Assembly (NCBI RefSeq): GCF_000349945.1
Contig: NC_020516.1
Location: 2,542,001-2,606,000, forward strand
DNA: 64,000 bases
Reading direction: 5' to 3'
Source of the DNA: Azoarcus sp. KH32C
GTDB taxonomy: Bacteria; Pseudomonadota; Gammaproteobacteria; Burkholderiales; Rhodocyclaceae
Under the pieces are notes generated by a model, which made no database searches, was not told where the DNA came from, and saw only the letters and a list, made by a program, of their open reading frames with translations. A program made the position numbers and the translations under genes. This document shows positions 27,535-35,811 of this stretch, piece after piece. How positions within the stretch are numbered: position 1 is the stretch's first letter; each line of letters begins with the position of its first letter.

Positions 27535-27556
27535 ACAAACAAACCGTTCTGTTCGT
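27535..27556. promoter_or_regulatory. Operator-like inverted repeat E
   Basis: ACAAACA and TGTTCGT arms with an 8-base spacer, one mismatch. It sits on the predicted transcription start of the rightward gene at 27583. The architecture matches the site at 35300-35321. Confidence 0.45.
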
Positions 27557-27582
27557 AATGCTTCACTTGGTGGGCTTCATTC

Positions 27583-28584
27583 ATGACCGAACTCAATCGC
27601 CAGATCACGTTGCTAAGCCGCCCCGCGGGCAGGCCCTGCGAGGCCAACTTCCGTCTGGTGGAGAGCCCGCTGCCGACGCCCGGGCAGGGGCAGGTACTGG
27701 TGCGCAATCACTGGCTCTCGCTCGACCCCTACATGCGCGGCCGCATGATGGATGTGCGCAATTACGCGCCGCCGGTGGGGATCGGGGAGGTAATGGTGGG
27801 CGATACCGCAGGCGAGGTGATCCTGTCGCACCACCCGGACTTTCGCCCGGGCGATCGGGTGGTCGGGGCGCTCGGCTGGCAGCGCTACGGGGTCGCCGAG
27901 GGTGAGGCGCTGCGCAAGGTCGATGCCGAGCGAATCCCGCTGTCGGTCCATCTGGGCGCCGCCGGGATGCCGGGTGTTACCGCCTACGTCGGTCTGACCG
28001 ACCTGTGCGCGGCGAAGGCCGGCGAGACCGTCGTGGTGACCGCAGCGGCCGGTGCCGTGGGCAGCGTTGCCGGGCAGCTCGCGCGCTTGCGGGGCTGTAC
28101 CGTGGTCGGCGTCGCCGGCGGCGCGGCGAAATGCCGGCACGTGGTCGAGGCGCTCGGCTTTCATGACTGCGTCGACTACAAGGCGCCCGAACTGCGCCGC
28201 CGCCTCAAGGCCGCGTTGCCGAATGGCGTCGACTGCCTCTTCGACAACGTTGGCGGGGAGGTGCTGGATGCGCTGCTGGGGCGCCTCAATCCCTTTTCGC
28301 GCGTGACCCTTTGCGGCGCGATTTCGGAGGTGGACAACCCGAGTCCGCATGGCGTGCGACGACTGCTGCCCTTGATCGTCAACCGGGTGCGGGTGCAGGG
28401 CTTCATCGTCGGCGACCATCGTGCGCGCTGGGCGGCGGCGATCGACGAACTGAGCGGACACGTCGCGAGCGGGCGGATCCGCTGCCACGAGACGGTGGCC
28501 GAGGGCTTGGCAGCCGCGCCGGCGGCGTTTCTCGACCTGCTTGCCGGCCGCAGCCTTGGCAAGCAACTGGTTCGCCTCGAATGA
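27583..28584 (+). CDS. NADP-dependent zinc-free MDR oxidoreductase (CurA/prostaglandin-reductase-like)
   Basis: A 333-residue medium-chain reductase without the structural or catalytic zinc cysteines. The N-terminal NHWLSLDPYMRGRM and the Rossmann motif VVTAAAGAVGSVAGQLA are typical of the YncB/CurA/leukotriene-B4 dehydrogenase branch, which reduces alpha,beta double bonds of enals and enones. A second copy of the family lies at 38.4-39.4 kb. A likely role is to saturate an enone made during ring oxidation; this is inferred. It diverges from the LuxR gene. Confidence 0.88.
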   Translation: MTELNRQITLLSRPAGRPCEANFRLVESPLPTPGQGQVLVRNHWLSLDPYMRGRMMDVRNYAPPVGIGEVMVGDTAGEVILSHHPDFRPGDRVVGALGWQRYGVAEGEALRKVDAERIPLSVHLGAAGMPGVTAYVGLTDLCAAKAGETVVVTAAAGAVGSVAGQLARLRGCTVVGVAGGAAKCRHVVEALGFHDCVDYKAPELRRRLKAALPNGVDCLFDNVGGEVLDALLGRLNPFSRVTLCGAISEVDNPSPHGVRRLLPLIVNRVRVQGFIVGDHRARWAAAIDELSGHVASGRIRCHETVAEGLAAAPAAFLDLLAGRSLGKQLVRLE

Positions 28585-28703
28585 GGCGCACCCACTGGAG
28601 CGCGACGCCCTCCCAGAAGCGGTAGTTGCGAGGGAGCGGGCGGCATCGAATACTTTGACGGTCCAGATAACAACACTACATGACAACCCCACAGGAGCGA
28701 GAC

Positions 28704-29903
28704 ATGGACGAGAGACAAGCGTATATCGAGATTACCCGGCGGCTGCTGGCGCACGTCGCGGCCGGCACCACCGACAGCGCCGCCGAGGTGTATCGCCTGC
28801 CGACCACGGTCTACACCGACCCGGTGCTGTTCGAGCGCGAGAAGCAAACGATCTTCAAGGACAACCCGCAACTGGTGTGCTTCAGCGCCGACCTGCCGGG
28901 CCCCGGCACCTACTACACTTTCGACGACCTCAAGCTGCCGGTGCTGCTCACGCGCGACAACGACGGCGAGATCCATGCGTTCCTCAACGCGTGCACCCAC
29001 CGCTCGGCGCGCCTCAAGGACGGCTGCGGCAAGGCCGCCTCGCTGAGCTGTCCCTACCACGCCTGGGGCTTCGACCTGAAAGGCAACCTGCGCACCATCT
29101 ATCAGGAGAAGACGTTCGGCGAGATCGACAAGTCCTGCTACAACCTGGTCAAGCTGCCCGTCGAGGAGAAATACGGGCTCGTCTACGTGGGGCTCGATCC
29201 CGACATCCGCTTCACGATCGACGAGATCCTCGGCGACGCGGCGCCGCTCTTTTCCGCCTGGGGGATCGACAAGGCGCGCCTGGTCAACACCCACGAGTGG
29301 CAGCTCAAGACCAACTGGAAACTCGCGCTGGACACCTTCTGCGAGGGCTACCACTTCAGCATCCTGCACAAGAAGAGCCTGGGCGACGTGTCGCTCGGCA
29401 ACGTCGCCGCCTTCGACCGCTTCGGCCCGGACCTGCGCAGCCACCGCCTGGCCTTTCCGAATACGACCATCAGCCGGCTCCAGGACATCCCCGAGGCGCA
29501 ATGGACGCTGGACATCTTCAACGAATTCCAGCTGGTCCATTTCATCTACCCGAACATCTCGCTGCTGGTGTCGCCCGCCGCGGTGGAGCTCTTCCAGCTC
29601 TATCCCGGCGACACGGTGGGCGAGCATCTGACCCGCTATCGCTGCTACTGGCGCGAGGATCGTGGCCAGGGCGGGTGGGGGGTGAGCGACCCCCAGGCGC
29701 ACTTCGAATTCGTGCGCGACATCGTCACCGACGAGGACTATTGGGTCAGCGCCAACGTGATGAAGAGCCTGCACGGCAACCTGCGGCCGTTCAATACCTT
29801 CGGCCGCAACGAACCGGCGTTGCACAACATGCACCAGGCCTTCCTGCGAGGGGCGGGCTGCACGCCGCAGGAAGCGCCGCTGGTGAAGGCCGGGGCGCTC
29901 TGA
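28704..29903 (+). CDS. Rieske oxygenase alpha subunit (paralogue 2)
   Basis: A 399-residue terminal oxygenase. The start at MDERQAYIEITRRLL follows ACAGGAGCGAGAC; an ATG eight codons earlier lacks such a site. Rieske ligands are C97/H99 (ACTHRSARL) and C116/H119 (CPYHAW). The iron-binding histidines are H217 and H222 in DTFCEGYHFSILH. It aligns along its length with the oxygenase at 25.2-26.5 kb (for example RRLLAHVAAGTTD against RRLVAHLAAGGTTD), so the pair arose by duplication. It lies 119 bases after the MDR gene. Confidence 0.93.
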   Translation: MDERQAYIEITRRLLAHVAAGTTDSAAEVYRLPTTVYTDPVLFEREKQTIFKDNPQLVCFSADLPGPGTYYTFDDLKLPVLLTRDNDGEIHAFLNACTHRSARLKDGCGKAASLSCPYHAWGFDLKGNLRTIYQEKTFGEIDKSCYNLVKLPVEEKYGLVYVGLDPDIRFTIDEILGDAAPLFSAWGIDKARLVNTHEWQLKTNWKLALDTFCEGYHFSILHKKSLGDVSLGNVAAFDRFGPDLRSHRLAFPNTTISRLQDIPEAQWTLDIFNEFQLVHFIYPNISLLVSPAAVELFQLYPGDTVGEHLTRYRCYWREDRGQGGWGVSDPQAHFEFVRDIVTDEDYWVSANVMKSLHGNLRPFNTFGRNEPALHNMHQAFLRGAGCTPQEAPLVKAGAL

Positions 29904-29911
29904 GCGGGCGC

Positions 29912-29939
29912 GGCGAGTCGGGGGCTGCCCCGGCTCGTC
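29912..29939. terminator. Hairpin after Rieske paralogue 2
   Basis: A 12-bp stem with two G-T pairs (GGCGAGTCGGGG with CCCCGGCTCGTC), loop GCTG. There is no T run, so it may be a weak or Rho-assisted terminator or an mRNA stabiliser. Confidence 0.35.
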
Positions 29940-30041
29940 GTGGCCGCGCACCGTGTCCCCACGCGCAAGGGCCGCCATTCCCGTAGATCCCACCCCCGCA
30001 AGCCCCGATTCAATCCCGAAAATTTAATTGCGCAAAGGTCC

Positions 30042-30070
30042 TTGCAAACGCCAACCCGCCTCGATATACT
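30042..30070 (+). promoter_or_regulatory. Promoter of the oxoacid dehydrogenase operon
   Basis: -35 TTGCAA, an exact 17-bp spacer and -10 TATACT: the best sigma-70 match in the catabolic half. It drives the small unknown gene at 30132 and probably the E1-E2-SDR genes behind it. Confidence 0.7.
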
Positions 30071-30076
30071 GAAAAA

Positions 30077-30092
30077 AACAAACAAGTTTGTT
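30077..30092. promoter_or_regulatory. Operator-like inverted repeat D
   Basis: AACAAAC and GTTTGTT arms around a central AA. It begins six bases after the -10 box, so it covers the predicted transcription start. This is a typical repressor position. Confidence 0.5.
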
Positions 30093-30131
30093 GTTAACAT
30101 GAGCGGGGCGGCGCGGAGGAGGAGTGAAACC

Positions 30132-30476
30132 ATGCATCGACCGGTGACAGATGAAGTGCTCGCGGACGAGAACCTGAGCTTCCGCGGCAGCGGCGGGACC
30201 AGCACGGAGAACCGCAACCTGGGTTTTCGGCCGGCTTTCCGCGACACCCAGACCGACATCGTCTATCCGTCCCGCTATGCGGACGGACGGCCCGCCCCGT
30301 GTCATCTGCTGGACGGTCTGCCCGGCGAAGTGGTCGTGGCACGTCACCCCGGCGGTCGGGTGGCGGCGGTCAAGGCGTCGGTGATCGCGGGGTTCGTCCG
30401 CATGGGGTTTTTCTATACGCGGGAACAGGCGGCAAGCCTCGCGACGGCCGAATCCGCGTGCGCACCGGCCGCCTGA
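30132..30476 (+). CDS. Small protein of unknown function
   Basis: A 114-residue protein not recognised. The ATG at 30132 follows GGAGGAGTGAAACC; the frame opens earlier, but across the promoter. The sequence reads MHRPVTDEVLADENLSFRGS, then AFRDTQTDIVYPSRYADGRP and HLLDGLPGEVVVARHPGG. There is no signal peptide, transmembrane helix or metal motif. The N-terminal half is rich in polar residues, and a short helix (EQAASLATAES) ends it. It is the first gene behind a strong promoter and an operator-like repeat, 69 bases before E1-alpha. That place suggests a role in the pathway or its control. Confidence 0.7.
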   Translation: MHRPVTDEVLADENLSFRGSGGTSTENRNLGFRPAFRDTQTDIVYPSRYADGRPAPCHLLDGLPGEVVVARHPGGRVAAVKASVIAGFVRMGFFYTREQAASLATAESACAPAA

Positions 30477-30545
30477 TCCGGACGGCCGTGCGGCGGGCCT
30501 TCGACAAGACCATTCACGCAATCGGACAGGAGTGTGAGGTGAGAC

Positions 30546-31532
30546 ATGAGTGAGCTGGAAAACCCCGGCAGGCCGGCCCTGTTGGAGATGTACCGCATCG
30601 CGACCCTGATCAAGCAGGCGGACGATCGCTTCATCGCCCTGATCAAGGCCGGGCTGATCGCCTCGCCTTACTACTCGCCGCGCGGGCAGGAGCTGATCCC
30701 GGCGGCGGTGTCGGTCAATCTGCGCGCGAGCGACTACGTGGTCACCATGTACCGCGGCATCCACGACCAGATCGGCAAGGGCATCCCGCTAAGACCCTTC
30801 GTGGCCGAGTTCATGGGGCGCGCCACCGGCACCTGCAAGGGCAAGGGCGGGCCGATGCACATCACCCACGTCGCCTCCGGGCTGCCCGTGACCACCGGCA
30901 TCGTCGGCGCCGGGCTGCCGATCGCCAATGGGCTCGCATGGGCGGCGCAGCTCAAGAAGACGGGCCAGGTCACGGTATGCAACTTCGGCGACGGCGCGAC
31001 CAACATCGGCGCCTTCCACGAGGCGCTCAACCTCGCCTCGCTGTGGAAACTGCCGGTGGTATTCGTGTGCCAGAACAACGGCTATGCCGAGCACACCCGC
31101 TACGACCTCGGTACCTCGTCGGCGACCATCGCCGACCGCGCCGTGGCCTACGGCATGACCGGGGTGACGGTGGACGGCAACGACGCCATCGAGTTGTGGC
31201 GCGCCGCGCGCGACGCCGTTGGGCGCGCCCGCGCGGGCGAGGGGCCGACCCTGCTGGAGGCGAAGACCTTCCGTTTCCGCGGGCACCTGCTGGGCGACGA
31301 CAGCCACTACATCCCCAAGGCGGAGATGGCCGCGGCGATGGCCGAGGACCCGCTGCCGCGCTACCGCGCCTGGCTGGTAGTGCAGGGCCACGCGAGCGAG
31401 GCGGCTCTCGACGACATCGAGGCGACCAACGCGGCGGCCATCGAGGATGCGGTCGAGTTCGCGCTGGCGAGCCCGTTCCCCGACGAGTCCGAACTCACCA
31501 CCGACGTCTACGCCATGGAGGCGAGGGCATGA
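30546..31532 (+). CDS. 2-oxoacid dehydrogenase E1 component, alpha subunit
   Basis: A 328-residue thiamine-diphosphate subunit that decarboxylates a 2-oxoacid. The cofactor motif begins with GDG at 148-150 and closes with NN at 177-178. YYSPRGQELIPAA and GTCKGKGGPMH are typical of the acetoin/pyruvate dehydrogenase alpha branch. The stop overlaps the start of E1-beta by four bases. The cluster has no E3 gene, so a housekeeping lipoamide dehydrogenase is presumably used. The 2-oxoacid substrate is not known. Confidence 0.93.
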   Translation: MSELENPGRPALLEMYRIATLIKQADDRFIALIKAGLIASPYYSPRGQELIPAAVSVNLRASDYVVTMYRGIHDQIGKGIPLRPFVAEFMGRATGTCKGKGGPMHITHVASGLPVTTGIVGAGLPIANGLAWAAQLKKTGQVTVCNFGDGATNIGAFHEALNLASLWKLPVVFVCQNNGYAEHTRYDLGTSSATIADRAVAYGMTGVTVDGNDAIELWRAARDAVGRARAGEGPTLLEAKTFRFRGHLLGDDSHYIPKAEMAAAMAEDPLPRYRAWLVVQGHASEAALDDIEATNAAAIEDAVEFALASPFPDESELTTDVYAMEARA

Positions 31533-32524
31533 GCACGAGCGCGCAGAAGAAGATGAACATGGTGCAGGCGATCGCGATGGCGCTGGACGAGGCGATGGCG
31601 CTCGATCCGACCGTGCTCGCGCTGGGCGAGGACATCGCCGACGCGCAGGGCGGCGGGGTGTTCAAGTGCACCGCCGGACTGTCGACCAAGTACGGCACCG
31701 AGCGCGTGCGCTCCACGCCGATCGCCGAGCAGGCGATTGTCGGCGCGGCGGTGGGCGCCGCGCTGGCGGGCATGAGGCCGGTCGCCGAGATCATGCTGAT
31801 GAACTTCATGACGGTAGCGATGGACCAGGTGGTGAACCACGCCGCCAAGCTGCGCTACATGACCGGCGGCCAGACCCACGTGCCGCTCACCATTCGCACC
31901 ACCACCGGGGCGGGTTTCGGCACCGGCGGGCAGCACGCCGATTACCTGGAGGCATGGTTCGCTCACACCGCCGGGATCAAGGTGGTCGCACCGTCCACGC
32001 CGGCCGACGCCTACGGGCTGCTGCTGTCGTGCATCTTCGACGACGACCCGTGCATCTTCATCGAGAACCTGCCGCTCTACTTCGTGCCGGGCGTGGCCCC
32101 GCTGGCGGGCGAGCGGGTACCGCTGGGCAAGGCCAGGGTCGTGTGCGAAGGCGCCGACGTGACCGTGGTGAGCTACAGCCGCACCCTGCACGACGTGCTG
32201 GAAGTGGCGCGCGAGCTCGAGGCGCAGAACGTGTCGGTCGAGGTGATCGACCTGCGCACCATCGCGCCGCTCGACATGGACACCATCAGCGCCTCGGTCG
32301 CGCGCACCGGCCGCGCCGTCGTCGCGCATGAGGCGCAGGTCGACTTCGGCGTCGGCGCCGAGATCGTGGCGCGGCTCCATCGCGAACACTTCGGGCGGCT
32401 CAAGGCGCCGGTCGGGCGCGTCGGCGCGGCGCGCTCGCCGGTGCCCTATTCGAAACCCCTGGAAGCGGCCTTCGTGCCTACCCGGGCGCGCATCGCCGCC
32501 GCCATTCTCGACACCCTCAACTAG
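31529..32524 (+). CDS. 2-oxoacid dehydrogenase E1 component, beta subunit
   Basis: A 331-residue transketolase-like partner of the alpha subunit. The motifs LGEDIADAQGGGVFK, STPIAEQAIVGAAVGAALAG and EVIDLRTIAPLD are those of pyruvate/acetoin/branched-chain E1-beta proteins. The ATG overlaps the E1-alpha stop (ATGA), so translation is coupled. A free lipoyl carrier gene follows 19 bases later. Confidence 0.94.
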   Translation: MSTSAQKKMNMVQAIAMALDEAMALDPTVLALGEDIADAQGGGVFKCTAGLSTKYGTERVRSTPIAEQAIVGAAVGAALAGMRPVAEIMLMNFMTVAMDQVVNHAAKLRYMTGGQTHVPLTIRTTTGAGFGTGGQHADYLEAWFAHTAGIKVVAPSTPADAYGLLLSCIFDDDPCIFIENLPLYFVPGVAPLAGERVPLGKARVVCEGADVTVVSYSRTLHDVLEVARELEAQNVSVEVIDLRTIAPLDMDTISASVARTGRAVVAHEAQVDFGVGAEIVARLHREHFGRLKAPVGRVGAARSPVPYSKPLEAAFVPTRARIAAAILDTLN

Positions 32525-32543
32525 CGACTCGCGGACGACCACC

Positions 32544-32774
32544 ATGACGACACAGGTTCTACTGCCCAAGCTCGGCTTCTCCGTCAATGAAGCGGCGCTC
32601 ATCGAATGGCTCGTCCCTGACGGGGGCGAGGTTGCCAAGGGACAGCTGCTGTATACGCTTGAGAGCGAGAAATCCATTCAGGAAGTCGAGGCGCCGGTCG
32701 ACGGCCGCCTGAAAATCTTCAAGCAAGCGGGCGAGACCTACGAGGTCGGCACCGTGATCGGCGAGATCGCATGA
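32544..32774 (+). CDS. Free-standing lipoyl carrier protein (separated E2 lipoyl domain)
   Basis: A 76-residue protein that is just one biotinyl/lipoyl domain: MTTQVLLPKLGFSVNEAALI, then TLESEKSIQEVEAP with the lipoylation site K43. In ordinary E2 proteins this domain is fused to a subunit-binding domain and the catalytic domain. Here it ends with a clean stop whose bases overlap the start of the catalytic-domain gene (ATGA). It would act as a mobile carrier, much as GcvH does. A one-base sequencing error that split a fused gene is possible but would still leave no subunit-binding domain. Confidence 0.85.
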   Translation: MTTQVLLPKLGFSVNEAALIEWLVPDGGEVAKGQLLYTLESEKSIQEVEAPVDGRLKIFKQAGETYEVGTVIGEIA

Positions 32775-33538
32775 TGGCCGAGGGTCCCGACGCCATGCCG
32801 CCGCCCTGGCCGGCCAGCCTGCCGCCGATGCCGGTGGTGGACTTCTCCGGCTTTGGCGAGGTGGAGACGGTGGCACTGTCGCGCCATCAGAAGCTCGTCG
32901 GCGGCTTCCTCGCGCGTAACTGGGCGCAGGTGCCGCACGTCACCCACCACGACGAGGCCGACATCGACCGGCTCGAGGCAGCGCGCAAGGAACTGGGAAG
33001 TCGCCTGGGGCTGAAGCTCACCCCGATTCCCTTCCTCATCAAGGCGGTGGTCGCCGCGCTGCGCGCCTTCCCGACATTCAACGCCTCGCTCGCCCCCGGC
33101 GGCGAGAAACTGGTGCTCAAGCGCTACTTCCATATCGGCGTGGCGGTCGATACGCCGAATGGGCTGGTGGTGCCGGTCATCCGCGATTGCGATCGCAAGT
33201 CGCTCGGCGAGCTCGCCGCGGAACTGGCGGACAAGGCCGAACGGGCGCGCGGAAGAGGCCTGCCGATGACGGAGATGTCGGGCGGCTGCTTTTCCATCAG
33301 TTCGCTGGGGGCGATCGGCGGCACCGCCTTCACGCCCATCATCAACGCGCCCGAGGTGGCCATCCTGGGCGTGACGCGCGCCGCGCAGAAACTGCGGCTG
33401 GTCGACGGCGAAGTGGTCGCCGCGACGGTCCTGCCGCTGTCGCTCAGCTACGACCATCGCGTCATCAATGGCGCGGACGCGGCGCGATTCACGCGCTTCG
33501 TCGCCGAGGCGCTGGCCGATCCGGCTGCGCTCGCCTGA
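32771..33538 (+). CDS. 2-oxoacid dehydrogenase E2 catalytic domain without lipoyl or E3-binding domain
   Basis: A 255-residue acyltransferase of the 2-oxoacid dehydrogenase family. A Pro-rich N-terminal stretch (about 1-25) leads straight into the catalytic fold (SRHQKLVGGFLARNWAQVPH and onward). The catalytic histidine is H229 in SYDHRVINGADAA. Both the lipoyl domain and the peripheral subunit-binding domain are missing; the first is supplied by the preceding 76-residue gene. It transfers the acyl group from the lipoyl arm to CoA. The next gene is an SDR. Confidence 0.9.
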   Translation: MMAEGPDAMPPPWPASLPPMPVVDFSGFGEVETVALSRHQKLVGGFLARNWAQVPHVTHHDEADIDRLEAARKELGSRLGLKLTPIPFLIKAVVAALRAFPTFNASLAPGGEKLVLKRYFHIGVAVDTPNGLVVPVIRDCDRKSLGELAAELADKAERARGRGLPMTEMSGGCFSISSLGAIGGTAFTPIINAPEVAILGVTRAAQKLRLVDGEVVAATVLPLSLSYDHRVINGADAARFTRFVAEALADPAALA

Positions 33539-33557
33539 ATCAATGGAGAAGAACGAC

Positions 33558-34352
33558 ATGGAGAATTCAAACAAGCTCGGGGAGGTCGGCGAACGCTTCT
33601 CGCTCGCCGGACGGGTCGCGCTGGTGACGGGCGCGAGTTCGGGCTTCGGCGCTCATTTCGCCCGCGTCCTCGCCGGCGCCGGGGCACGGGTCGGGTGCGT
33701 GGCACGGCGCAGCGAACGGGTGGACGCGCTGGCGGCGTCGATCCGCGAAGCGGGCGGGGAGGCGTTCGCCTGCGTCATGGACGTATCCGACCTGGGCTCG
33801 ATCCGCGACGCCTTCGGTGCCGTCGAGTTGGCCCTGGGCACCGTCGACATCCTGGTGAACAACGCCGGCGCGACCTCTGCCGCACCCTTCGCCGAGATGA
33901 CGGAGGAGCAGTGGAGCTCGGTGATGGAGGTGAACCTGTCCGGGCCCTACCACGTGTCGCAGGAAATGGCGCGCCGGCTCATCGCCGCGCGCAAGCCGGG
34001 GACGGTGGTCAATATCGCGTCGATCCTGGGCCACCTTGCCTATCCCAACTTCACCAGCTACGGCACCACCAAGGGCGCGCTGATGCACCTCACGCGCTAC
34101 ATGGCGCTCGATCTGCTGCCGCATTCGATCCGCGTCAACGCAATCGCGCCGGGCTACTTCCCGACCGAGATGACCAACCCCTTCTTCGCCACCGAGGCGG
34201 GCAAAAAGGAGGTCGCGGCACTGCCCCCGGCGCGCCTGGGCCGGCTGGAGGAGCTCGACGGACCGCTGCTGCTGCTGGCGAGCGAGGCCTCGTCGTACAT
34301 GAACGGTGCCGTCGTAACGGTGGACTATGGCCATTCGATTCGCCTCTCGTAA
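33558..34352 (+). CDS. Short-chain dehydrogenase/reductase
   Basis: A 264-residue classical SDR. The start at MENSNKLGEVGERF follows GGAGAAG; an ATG five codons earlier is also possible. The nucleotide motif TGASSGFG is at 24-31, NNAG at 101-104 and the catalytic residues are S155, Y168 and K172. Such enzymes oxidise or reduce secondary alcohols or 3-oxoacyl-CoA. The substrate is unknown. It is the last gene of the oxoacid dehydrogenase operon. Confidence 0.9.
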   Translation: MENSNKLGEVGERFSLAGRVALVTGASSGFGAHFARVLAGAGARVGCVARRSERVDALAASIREAGGEAFACVMDVSDLGSIRDAFGAVELALGTVDILVNNAGATSAAPFAEMTEEQWSSVMEVNLSGPYHVSQEMARRLIAARKPGTVVNIASILGHLAYPNFTSYGTTKGALMHLTRYMALDLLPHSIRVNAIAPGYFPTEMTNPFFATEAGKKEVAALPPARLGRLEELDGPLLLLASEASSYMNGAVVTVDYGHSIRLS

Positions 34353-34429
34353 GCGGCCGGCGCCGCAAGCCGCACGCGGCGGAAATGCCCGCGGCAGCCG
34401 TCGCGACGTTCTGTGTGGCATATATTACG

Positions 34430-34441
34430 CAGACGTGTCTG
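34430..34441. promoter_or_regulatory. Operator-like palindrome C before the TetR gene
   Basis: CAGACGTGTCTG is a perfect palindrome, directly followed by TTTTTAATC. It lies 57 bases before the regulator start, in AT-rich intergenic DNA, where a TetR-family protein would be expected to bind for autoregulation. Confidence 0.45.
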
Positions 34442-34497
34442 TTTTTAATCTTGACTGTTGCCAGGCGGTGGGCGACACTCGATGCACATCCATTGAC

Positions 34498-35238
34498 ATG
34501 AAGCATCGAGAAATGACCACGCAACAAAGACCCCGCAAGGTCGTGCGCCGACCGCGGACCAGCACCGGCACCTGGCAAGCCGAGAAGAGCCACCTGACGC
34601 GGATGCAGATCCTCGAGGCGACCATGCAGTGCCTGGTCGACCTCGGCTACGCACAGACCACCACCGAGAAGATCGCCCTGCAGGCCGGGGTGTCGCGCGG
34701 CGCGATGACCCACCATTTCAAGTCGCGCGCCGAGGTGCTGGCCGCGGCTGCGGCGTACATCACCGAGCGGCGTGCCGTCGAGTACGACGCGGCGATCAAG
34801 GGCATCAGCCTGCCGGTCGAGGCGCTGCCCACGCTCGAGAGCATGCGCGAAACCATGGTGGTGCTGCAGAAGTACTACGCCAGCCCGTCGTTCATCGCGC
34901 TGCACGAACTGCTGCGCGGGGCGCGCACCGACAAGGAGCTGATGCAGATCATGGCCCCGCTGGAGGAACGGCTGGACCAGAGCATCTCGGAGAGCATCGC
35001 CAAGCGGTTCCCGGTGTGGACGGAATTTCCCGAGACCAGCGAGCTGCTGCGCGATCTGATCCTGTCGTCGATGCAGGGCATCGCCATCGATCCGGTGCAC
35101 TTTCTGGAAGGCGAGCGCCTGCAGCGCTTCCTGGATCTGCTCGCGTCGGTGGCGATGAACGAGTTCGAAAAGGCCTATGAACGCGCCCATGGTGCAAAGT
35201 CCTTGGAGAAAACCCGGCTGGTCCGGGGCGCTGCCTGA
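34498..35238 (+). CDS. TetR-family transcriptional regulator
   Basis: A 246-residue TetR-like repressor. After a basic N-terminal arm comes the DNA-binding domain: MQILEATMQCLVDLGYAQTT, then TEKIALQAGVSRGAMTHHFKSR. An all-helical ligand domain follows. A second ATG five codons later is possible; neither has a strong ribosome site. It lies between the oxoacid dehydrogenase operon and the DUF35/aldolase operon, both of which have AT-rich inverted repeats at their promoters. It is the best candidate for the shared local repressor. Confidence 0.92.
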   Translation: MKHREMTTQQRPRKVVRRPRTSTGTWQAEKSHLTRMQILEATMQCLVDLGYAQTTTEKIALQAGVSRGAMTHHFKSRAEVLAAAAAYITERRAVEYDAAIKGISLPVEALPTLESMRETMVVLQKYYASPSFIALHELLRGARTDKELMQIMAPLEERLDQSISESIAKRFPVWTEFPETSELLRDLILSSMQGIAIDPVHFLEGERLQRFLDLLASVAMNEFEKAYERAHGAKSLEKTRLVRGAA

Positions 35239-35286
35239 AGTCGGGGCAGGGGCCTGGCGGCGGCCGGGCTCCTCGCGCGAATATTT

Positions 35287-35321
35287 TTTTCAGTACACGA
35301 CAAACAGGCTAGAATGTTTTT
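35287..35321 (+). promoter_or_regulatory. Promoter with overlapping operator-like repeat B
   Basis: -35 TTTTCA, a 17-bp spacer and -10 TAGAAT (35310-35315). The repeat ACAAACA/TGTTTTT with an 8-base spacer (35300-35321) overlaps the -10 box. It closely matches the site at 26526-26547, including the trailing TTTTTAA and GTGG. Confidence 0.55.
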
Positions 35322-35340
35322 AAAGTGGAGAAAGGAAGCG

Positions 35341-35787
35341 ATGCATTCCCTGGAACACCCAAAACTTGCCTGTGGCCATCTGGTGCAGTTCCGCAGCGAC
35401 GGTCCCAGCCTGCTGGGCAGCCGCTGCCGTCGCTGCGATGAACTCTACTTCCCGGCCGCCCGGAGCTGCACGCGCTGCAGCGGCAACGATCTCGAAGCCT
35501 GGCCGTTGGGCAGCGAAGGGCTGCTGTGGTCGTGGACCATCCAGGGCTACCTGCCCAAGGCGCCCTACGACAGCGGCGAGACCGACGCGGATTTCACGCC
35601 CTACGGCGTGGGCTACGTCGAGATGCCCTCGGGCATCAAGGTCGAGAGCCGCCTCACCGTCGCCGACCCCGCGGCGCTGCGCATCGGCATGCGCATGGCG
35701 CTCACCCTGGAGCCCTACCGCGTTGCGCCGGACGGCGAGCCGATATTCACCTACGCCTTTGCCCCGGCACTGCCGGCGGCGGCCTAG
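35341..35787 (+). CDS. DUF35 Zn-ribbon / OB-fold protein
   Basis: A 148-residue DUF35 protein. The ATG follows GAAAGGAAGCG. The rubredoxin-like zinc ribbon has C29, C32, C43 and C46, followed by an OB-fold. DUF35 proteins partner with SCP2-type thiolases or aldolases; in steroid side-chain degradation, the DUF35 domain of ChsH2 binds the aldolase Ltp2. Here the next gene, 24 bases on, is such a thiolase-like protein. It heads a long rightward operon. Confidence 0.9.
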   Translation: MHSLEHPKLACGHLVQFRSDGPSLLGSRCRRCDELYFPAARSCTRCSGNDLEAWPLGSEGLLWSWTIQGYLPKAPYDSGETDADFTPYGVGYVEMPSGIKVESRLTVADPAALRIGMRMALTLEPYRVAPDGEPIFTYAFAPALPAAA

Positions 35788-35811
35788 CGCGCCGCGCGGG
35801 AGAAGAGAGAC

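Noticed and set aside
34498..35238. Start of the TetR gene at 34327
   Set aside because: The frame is open that far, but the extra part overlaps the SDR end and the palindromic operator, so it is not coding.
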